The notes below the pieces were generated by a model. It saw only the letters and a program-made list of their open reading frames with translations. It ran no database searches and was not told the DNA's origin. A stretch of DNA of 9,500 bases. Origin: Halovenus sp. (GTDB lineage: Archaea; Halobacteriota; Halobacteria; Halobacteriales; Haloarculaceae). The DNA is taken from NCBI GenBank assembly GCA_028275145.1, contig JAQCNG010000049.1:1-9500 (forward strand). The letters are read 5' to 3'. Below, piece after piece: positions 6,200-9,500 of the stretch. The first letter of the stretch is position 1. Each line of letters starts with the position of its first letter. The position numbers were made by a program, and so were the translations under genes.

Positions 6200-6215
6200 G
6201 ACGCCGGCAGGCGTC
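6200..6215. repeat. Repeated 16-base hairpin, copy 2
   Basis: GACGCCGGCAGGCGTC, identical to 6094-6109 and 106 bases downstream of it. Here the flanks can form a competing GCGAC/GTCGC pairing (6198-6202 with 6218-6222 or so). Confidence 0.75.
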
Positions 6216-6310
6216 TGTGTCGCGTGCCCGGGTTCGCCGCGCGGTCATCGCGCCCATCTGGGCGTGCTCGGGCGGGGACTGGGGCACGCGACGGGTCGTA
6301 GACGCCGGAC

Positions 6311-6322
6311 GGGCAAAAGGTG
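6311..6322 (-). promoter_or_regulatory. T-rich element after aglF: promoter-like box or terminator
   Basis: The minus strand reads CACCTTTTGCCC just after the aglF stop. As a promoter it resembles the window's other pyrimidine-rich boxes and would start transcription near 6290, exactly where the 11-bp closing helix of the stem-loop array begins. As a terminator it is a four-T tract downstream of aglF. The sequence does not decide between the two. Confidence 0.25.
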
Positions 6323-6326
6323 CCGG

Positions 6327-7067
6327 TCACTCGCTCTCGGCAGTCGCAGTTTCGAGGTCCCCCTCGATGCGGCGCTCGGCCTCGTCGCGGTCCTCGGGGT
6401 AGCCAACGTCGATGCGCCAGCCGTCCATCCGGATGGCGTCGATGGTGCGCCCGGAGTGGATGAGCAGGTCGATTGCGTCGCTTATCTCGTACTCGTCGCG
6501 GTCCGAGGGCTGGACGAGGTGGCAGGCGTGGAAGATTGCGGGTGTGAACGTGTAGAAACCCGTCATCACCAGATTCGACGGCGGGTCGTCGGGTTTCTCC
6601 ATCACCTCGACAATCTCGCCGTAGCGGTTGGTGTCACAGACGCCGTAGCGACCCGCCTCCTCCCAGGGAACCTCCTCGACGAGAAAGGCGGCGTCGGCGC
6701 GCTGCTCGGCCTGCCGGTTGACCACGTCCTCGAGGTTCGCGTCGAAGATGTTGTCACCCAGCATCATCACGAAGTCGTCGTCGACGTGTTCCTCGGCGGT
6801 GAGCAGTGCGTGGGCGATGCCCTTTGGCTCGCGCTGGTGTGTGTACGTGATGGGCACGCCGTCGAACTCGTCGCCGTAGTGGCTGACAATCCGCTCCTTT
6901 TTGTAGCCGACGACGACGACGAGTTCGTCGGCACCGAGTTCGACCAGACTCTCGAAACAGTGACTGAGAATCGGTGTGCCCGCCACCTCGACCATACCCT
7001 TCGGTCTGTCCTCGGTGAGCGGACGGAGACGTGTCCCCTCGCCGGCGGCGATAACGACTGCTTTCAT
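6327..7067 (-). CDS. aglF: Sugar-1-phosphate nucleotidylyltransferase, AglF type
   Basis: A 246-residue enzyme of the RmlA/GalU nucleotidyltransferase family. MKAVVIAAGEGTRLRPLTED, followed by RPK at 21-23, is the nucleotide-binding signature G-x-G-T-R-L-R-P with catalytic K23. LGDN at 103-106 supplies a metal-binding Asp. EKP at 157-159, YEISDAI at 193-199 and the D220-V-G-Y-P segment complete the active site. The family joins a hexose-1-phosphate to UTP or dTTP with release of pyrophosphate. The sequence closely resembles what I remember of Haloferax volcanii AglF, the glucose-1-phosphate uridylyltransferase of the N-glycosylation pathway, including the FYTFTPAIFHACHLVQPS stretch. The sugar and nucleotide are inferred from that resemblance. 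The start ATG 7067 is 24 bases below a strong TATA box, so the message is probably leaderless. glmM, also in sugar-phosphate metabolism, is downstream on the same strand. Confidence 0.9.
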   Translation of the reverse strand: MKAVVIAAGEGTRLRPLTEDRPKGMVEVAGTPILSHCFESLVELGADELVVVVGYKKERIVSHYGDEFDGVPITYTHQREPKGIAHALLTAEEHVDDDFVMMLGDNIFDANLEDVVNRQAEQRADAAFLVEEVPWEEAGRYGVCDTNRYGEIVEVMEKPDDPPSNLVMTGFYTFTPAIFHACHLVQPSDRDEYEISDAIDLLIHSGRTIDAIRMDGWRIDVGYPEDRDEAERRIEGDLETATAESE

Positions 7068-7088
7068 GTCACTCTCTCGTCGGTGGCG

Positions 7089-7100
7089 GGGTAAAAAACT
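7089..7100 (-). promoter_or_regulatory. Strong TATA box of aglF
   Basis: The minus strand reads AGTTTTTTACCC from 7100 to 7089 or so, centred about 28 bases before the ATG at 7067. AGTTTTTTAC is repeated exactly before the gene at 8770. This run of T is exceptional in the GC-rich background. Confidence 0.65.
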
Positions 7101-7109
7101 GACTGTGAA

Positions 7110-7122
7110 CGAAACGGTTACT
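7110..7122 (+). promoter_or_regulatory. BRE/TATA-like promoter of the small membrane protein gene
   Basis: CGAAACGGTTACT centres about 30 bases before the ATG at 7146, with CGAAAC as recognition element and GGTTACT as TATA-like core. It lies back to back with the aglF promoter in a 78-base divergent spacer, so the two genes could share control. Confidence 0.45.
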
Positions 7123-7145
7123 GCGCTGGCCCCGAATCGGGTGGT

Positions 7146-7346
7146 ATGGAACAGTACGTGCGGTGGTACGTGGAGCTGGAGCCGTTCTACAAGATTCTGA
7201 TCATCGGCTCTATGCTGGTCGGGGTACTCGCACTGGTCCTCGGGATGGGAACCGAGAATCCGGCCTTTTTCCTGCTCGGACTCGCCTGGCTCGCGGGGGG
7301 CCCCGGAACAATCTGGGTCGTCTCGCGGTTCGAATCGGACGAGTAG
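7146..7346 (+). CDS. Small two-helix membrane protein of unknown function
   Basis: A 66-residue protein with a charged/aromatic N-terminus (MEQYVRWYVELEPFYK). One helix spans about residues 17-34 (ILIIGSMLVGVLALVLG) and a second about 40-60 (FFLLGLAWLAGG...TIWVVS), with an acidic tail FESDE. Both helices fit an integral membrane hairpin. I do not recognise the family. It is likely real because it has its own promoter in the right place, begins with ATG, and has haloarchaeal codon bias and a coherent membrane pattern. It is divergent from aglF and converges on the Blh gene, with an 18-bp tandem repeat just past its stop. Confidence 0.7.
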   Translation: MEQYVRWYVELEPFYKILIIGSMLVGVLALVLGMGTENPAFFLLGLAWLAGGPGTIWVVSRFESDE

Positions 7347-7347
7347 C

Positions 7348-7401
7348 CCCCTGGCGGCGAGAGGGCCCCTGGCGGCGAGAGGGCCCCTGGCGGCGAGAGG
7401 G
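7348..7401. repeat. Three perfect tandem copies of an 18-bp unit
   Basis: CCCCTGGCGGCGAGAGGG is repeated without mismatch at 7348-7365, 7366-7383 and 7384-7401. It starts one base after the TAG of the small membrane protein and ends 53 bases before the stop of the converging Blh gene. Each unit can fold CCCT against AGGG (4 bp, 9-base loop). Copy identity suggests recent expansion by slippage. The region is non-coding as far as I can see. Confidence 0.95.
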
Positions 7402-7454
7402 CTGCGATATCTCGCGCGTGGGCCTGTCCGACAGCGTGGTCCGGAGAGCGGGGG

Positions 7455-8543
7455 CTAGGAGTGGCCGTCGCCGGTGAGTCGCATCCGGTCCGGTGTCCAG
7501 ACCGACTGCACCCGGTCGAGGTGAGCAACGACGACAACGTGGGGCAGCGTCAGCGCGGCAATCAACACCAGGTACAGGCCAACGAGGTCCGCGAGTCCGG
7601 CCGGACTGGTCGGGAGGAGGGCCGCGAGACCACCCAGCAGGAGAAGCGAGACGAGTGTGAGCGGTGTCGCGTCACGGGTGAACCGGGCGAACGCGGCCCC
7701 GGGGCGGCCGGCGGCCAGTGACTCTCTCGCGGCGGGGTCGAGCGCCATCAGGCGACCGACGTGCCGGAGGGCGTGCCAGCAGTTGAAGTACAGCCCCACC
7801 GCGAGAATGGGCTCGACGACCCCGAAGAAGGCAACGAGCAGACCAACCTCGCCGGCATCGACCGCCCATCCGCGCGTGCTGTCGGCCCGCACGTACCCGA
7901 GAGCGAGTGTCGTACTCAGCAGGGTTCCGACGAGCAGCGCCACCACCAGACGACCGGTGGCGCTGAACACACCGGTGAGTGGACCCAGCGACCCGCCGAA
8001 CAGGCCGACCAGCGTCTCGGCAACGAACCGGTACTCCCCGGGGAACGCGACGAGAGGCACGAGCATCGGGAGCGTTCCCCGTGCGAGCGCGGTGAGCGCA
8101 CGCTGGGCGGGCGTCTCCAGGTGGTCGACCGCCGCAATCGCCCCGAGTGCGTGCACCTCGCCCTGCCCCCAGTGGAGCCAGGTAAGCAGGATGAACACCA
8201 CGAACGCAGCAACCGGAACTAGCACCCAGAGCGCGGCGTACAGCCCCCCGAGGACCGCGTACAGCAGGCCGACCGTCGCCATATCGCGGAGGCCTGCCCG
8301 CCGGTTGCGCGCCCGTGCGGGCGTGAGGTGGTCGACTGCGCCGTGTGGAAGCCCCAGCACGGCGACACTCGCGACGAGCGGCACGAACTGGTAGCTCCGT
8401 GGCAAGAACAGACCGGGTGCGACCACCGCCCGGACCACCCCGATTGCTGTCACCACTCCTAGCAGGACCCAGCCCGGCTGCATCGTCAGGCGGACGAGCG
8501 ACCGTCGAACCCCCGAGAGTGGGGCTGTGGGCGGGAAACTCAC
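7455..8543 (-). CDS. blh: Brp/Blh-type beta-carotene 15,15'-dioxygenase
   Basis: A 362-residue polytopic membrane enzyme of the Brp/Blh family, which cleaves beta-carotene into two retinals for microbial rhodopsins. The family's histidine motifs, which hold the iron, are all present: LPHGAVDH (65-72), WLHWGQGEVH (122-131), YFNCWHALRHVGR (252-264) and LPHVVVVAHLD (333-343). About seven or eight hydrophobic helices alternate with short loops. The frame opens at 8588, but the TATA box TTTTATAAG (8581-8573, minus strand) lies inside that extension, so the true start is downstream. The GTG at 8543 (MSFPPT) is about 30 bases below the box and is chosen; an ATG at 8483 (MQPGWV) is the alternative. 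No rhodopsin or carotenoid gene is in the window. In Halobacterium the orthologue is brp. Confidence 0.9.
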   Translation of the reverse strand: MSFPPTAPLSGVRRSLVRLTMQPGWVLLGVVTAIGVVRAVVAPGLFLPRSYQFVPLVASVAVLGLPHGAVDHLTPARARNRRAGLRDMATVGLLYAVLGGLYAALWVLVPVAAFVVFILLTWLHWGQGEVHALGAIAAVDHLETPAQRALTALARGTLPMLVPLVAFPGEYRFVAETLVGLFGGSLGPLTGVFSATGRLVVALLVGTLLSTTLALGYVRADSTRGWAVDAGEVGLLVAFFGVVEPILAVGLYFNCWHALRHVGRLMALDPAARESLAAGRPGAAFARFTRDATPLTLVSLLLLGGLAALLPTSPAGLADLVGLYLVLIAALTLPHVVVVAHLDRVQSVWTPDRMRLTGDGHS

Positions 8544-8570
8544 AGTCGATTCATCCTCGTGTCGTGGTTC

Positions 8571-8583
8571 GAGCTTATAAAAC
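8571..8583 (-). promoter_or_regulatory. TATA box of the Blh gene
   Basis: The minus strand reads TGTTTTATAAGCT, containing TTTATA, a near-perfect haloarchaeal TATA box. It predicts transcription from about 8550 and so sets the start codon at the GTG at 8543, not the longer open frame that begins at 8588. Confidence 0.65.
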
Positions 8584-8737
8584 ACCACGCACTCGAACCG
8601 CCTGTGACGTGTGCCGTCCAGAGGAACTAGATTATAGAGATTCGAGATGAATACCCCCGCGTTTCCGTGAGTGCAGACAAACCGCCAACGTCGGACTCAC
8701 GACTGCCGGTGACGGCGTCCGACGCGTGTCTGACGGG

Positions 8738-8749
8738 AAGTTTTTTACG
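8738..8749 (+). promoter_or_regulatory. TATA box of the DUF7139-like gene; decides its start
   Basis: AAGTTTTTTACG centres about 25 bases before the ATG at 8770. Another in-frame ATG at 8764 would be only about 19 bases from the box, too close for a leaderless start, so 8770 is preferred. Confidence 0.65.
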
Positions 8750-8769
8750 AGGAAACGGAAAGAATGGGT

Positions 8770-9500
8770 ATGACCAGCCTGTCCGACGTCTACGAGGGAG
8801 GGGTCAGGACTGTGGTGGGCCGGCGACGGCGTGTCCTCGTGATGGCGCTGTTCGCCGCGGGAGTGGCGATGGGAGCGGCCGCCATCCTGCTGACGACGAC
8901 CGGGTTGCGGTCGTGGGCCGGCCTGAGCGTGGAGGAGGCACGCGAGGTTGCCGGTGTTCTCGCGGGAGTCGGGTTGCCCGCAGCGATGGTCGGCATCTTC
9001 CTGGCGCTGCCGGCGAGCGACGAAACCCGCGCCGCGGCGGTCATCGGAGCCAGTGTCTCTGTGTTTGCGGTACTTCTGTTCGTGTACGCGTACCCGGGCA
9101 GTTGGCTCGAGAGCGACCCCGCGCTCGCGCTGGCGACAGTTGCACTCTACACGCTCGGCGTGCTGGTGACGTTCTGGTGTCTGTTCGTCGCGGTGGCGAC
9201 GTTCAACCGGCGCAGTGACCCGGGCGGGGCCGCTCGCGTCGAGGTGACCGACGAGGGGACTGTCCGACTGGTCAGGGGCGACGACGAGGAGTCGCCGTCC
9301 GGGTCTGACCTGTCCTCGGTTCCCGGTCTGGGTGGAATCGGCCTGGTCGGGCGGGACCCCGATGGTGACGTCCCGACCCAGACGAACCCTGACGGTGACC
9401 CCGAAGACGTGCAGGAACCCGGTCCGTGGTCGGAAACCGGGGACAGCGGCGGTTCGGACCAGAGCGGGTCCGTGGACAGAATCACGACGGCCACGGGCGA
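8770..9500 (+). CDS. DUF7139-like haloarchaeal four-helix membrane protein (C-terminus cut by window edge)
   Basis: The frame is open from ATG 8770 to the right edge, giving 243 residues. A basic N-terminus, MTSLSDVYEGGVRTVVGRRR, leads into four helices at about 22-42, 60-80, 87-108 and 118-145. A soluble acidic region follows with Pro, Gly, Ser and Asp repeats (DPDGD and NPDGDPED types), probably disordered. The stretches GLPAAMVGIFLALPAS, RAAAVIGASVSVF and TFWCLFVAVATFNRRSDPGG match the conserved core of the haloarchaeal family I know as DUF7139, whose function is not established. The arginine cluster before helix 1 suggests an N-terminus in the cytoplasm, and the R147-R148 pair after helix 4 puts the tail there as well. 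The remaining C-terminus is outside the window. Confidence 0.8.
   Translation, partial: MTSLSDVYEGGVRTVVGRRRRVLVMALFAAGVAMGAAAILLTTTGLRSWAGLSVEEAREVAGVLAGVGLPAAMVGIFLALPASDETRAAAVIGASVSVFAVLLFVYAYPGSWLESDPALALATVALYTLGVLVTFWCLFVAVATFNRRSDPGGAARVEVTDEGTVRLVRGDDEESPSGSDLSSVPGLGGIGLVGRDPDGDVPTQTNPDGDPEDVQEPGPWSETGDSGGSDQSGSVDRITTATG

Larger units (their letters stand above)
6091..6292 (+). other. Array of consecutive stem-loops, candidate structured RNA or palindromic element
   Basis: Hairpins, plus-strand reading. (1) 6091-6112: 9-bp perfect stem GGGGACGCC/GGCGTCCCC, loop GGCA. (2) 6117-6144: outer GCGC/GCGC, a GA/GA tandem mismatch, inner ACGGAC/GTCCGT, loop CGGT. (3) 6146-6165: 8-bp stem GGTGGCGC/GCGCCACC, GTGA loop. 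(4) 6175-6190: stem GACGGC/GCCGTC, GCAA loop, flanked by GA on both sides. (5) 6200-6215: GACGCC/GGCGTC, loop GGCA, same core as (1). (6) 6219-6229 pairs with 6282-6292 over 11 bp (GTCGCGTGCCC), enclosing alternative stems at 6239-6253 and 6251-6264. GTGA and GCAA are GNRA tetraloops and GA/GA pairs are common in RNA helices; both exist only in plus-strand RNA. No clear plus-strand promoter is seen. It could equally be a haloarchaeal palindromic repeat cluster. Confidence 0.5.
5868..6326. other. 459-base non-coding spacer between aglF and glmM
   Basis: No reading frame here looks coding: all translations are Arg/Pro-rich, unlike the acidic neighbours. The part next to glmM (5868-6060) holds an inverted repeat CGGCAG-GA-CTGCCG at 5873-5886, just before the glmM ATG. 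It also has a perfect 12-base palindrome GACACCGGTGTC at 5951-5962 and a stem AACTG/CGGTT (minus strand, around 5980-5996). The 10-mer CCGGTGTCCG occurs at 5955-5964 and again at 6128-6137. The part next to aglF (6091-6292) is the stem-loop array described separately. Both flanking genes are on the minus strand, so the spacer could be transcribed as the glmM leader. The minus strand at 6322-6311 reads CACCTTTTGCCC, which could be a promoter for such a transcript or an oligo-T terminator for aglF. Confidence 0.7.

Noticed and set aside
6147..7094. 315-codon plus-strand frame opposite aglF
   Set aside because: Antisense of a complete nucleotidyltransferase; Val/Asp/His patterns are complement artefacts.
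7348..7401. CRISPR-like array
   Set aside because: The 18-bp units abut directly with no spacers.
8667..9218. Plus-strand frame overlapping the start of the DUF7139-like gene
   Set aside because: The other frame encodes a coherent four-helix protein with a correctly placed promoter; this one turns into Arg/Gly-rich sequence.

Overview
The window looks like chromosomal DNA of a halophilic archaeon (class Halobacteria). The base composition is GC-rich with a strong G/C third-position bias. The proteins are acidic, with many Asp, Glu, Ala and Val residues. Many start codons lie about 25-30 bases downstream of an archaeal TATA-like box with almost no leader. Several products match lineages I know only or mainly from haloarchaea: a DUF7563-type zinc finger, a degenerate KaiC-like protein, a DUF6735-like protein, a DUF7139-like membrane protein and AglF. 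The genus cannot be fixed from the sequence alone.

Layout, left to right. Minus strand 1-632: the N-terminal 210 residues of an FAD/NAD(P)H oxidoreductase, cut by the left edge. Plus strand 887-2232: a VanZ-like membrane protein, then an M23-metallopeptidase-like cytoplasmic protein. Minus strand 2259-3608: a DUF6735-like protein, preceded by a two-CARDB-domain protein with one C-terminal membrane helix. Plus strand 3712-4557: a KaiC-like protein with a destroyed P-loop, then a 52-residue double-CxxC zinc finger too short for ordinary ORF listing. Minus strand 4563-7067: a phosphoglucosamine-mutase-type phosphohexomutase (glmM) and an AglF-type sugar nucleotidyltransferase, separated by a 459-base non-coding spacer. 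Plus strand 7146-7346: a two-helix membrane protein. Minus strand 7455-8543: a Brp/Blh beta-carotene dioxygenase. Plus strand 8770 to the right edge: the first 243 residues of a four-helix DUF7139-like membrane protein.

Functional themes. glmM and aglF suggest supply of activated sugars for surface glycans or N-glycosylation. Blh would cleave beta-carotene to retinal for a rhodopsin encoded elsewhere. VanZ and the M23-like protein belong to families usually discussed for peptidoglycan, which archaea lack, so their roles are open. The remaining genes are conserved haloarchaeal proteins of unknown function.

The most unusual non-coding feature is in the glmM-aglF spacer. Positions 6091-6292 hold a run of about six perfect or near-perfect stem-loops. 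Two have GNRA tetraloops when read on the plus strand, two have GA/GA internal mismatches, a 16-base hairpin occurs twice, and an 11-bp long-range helix closes the last part. This is the best candidate for an undescribed element (structured RNA, mRNA leader or palindromic repeat). A second oddity is three perfect copies of an 18-bp unit between two converging genes (7348-7401).
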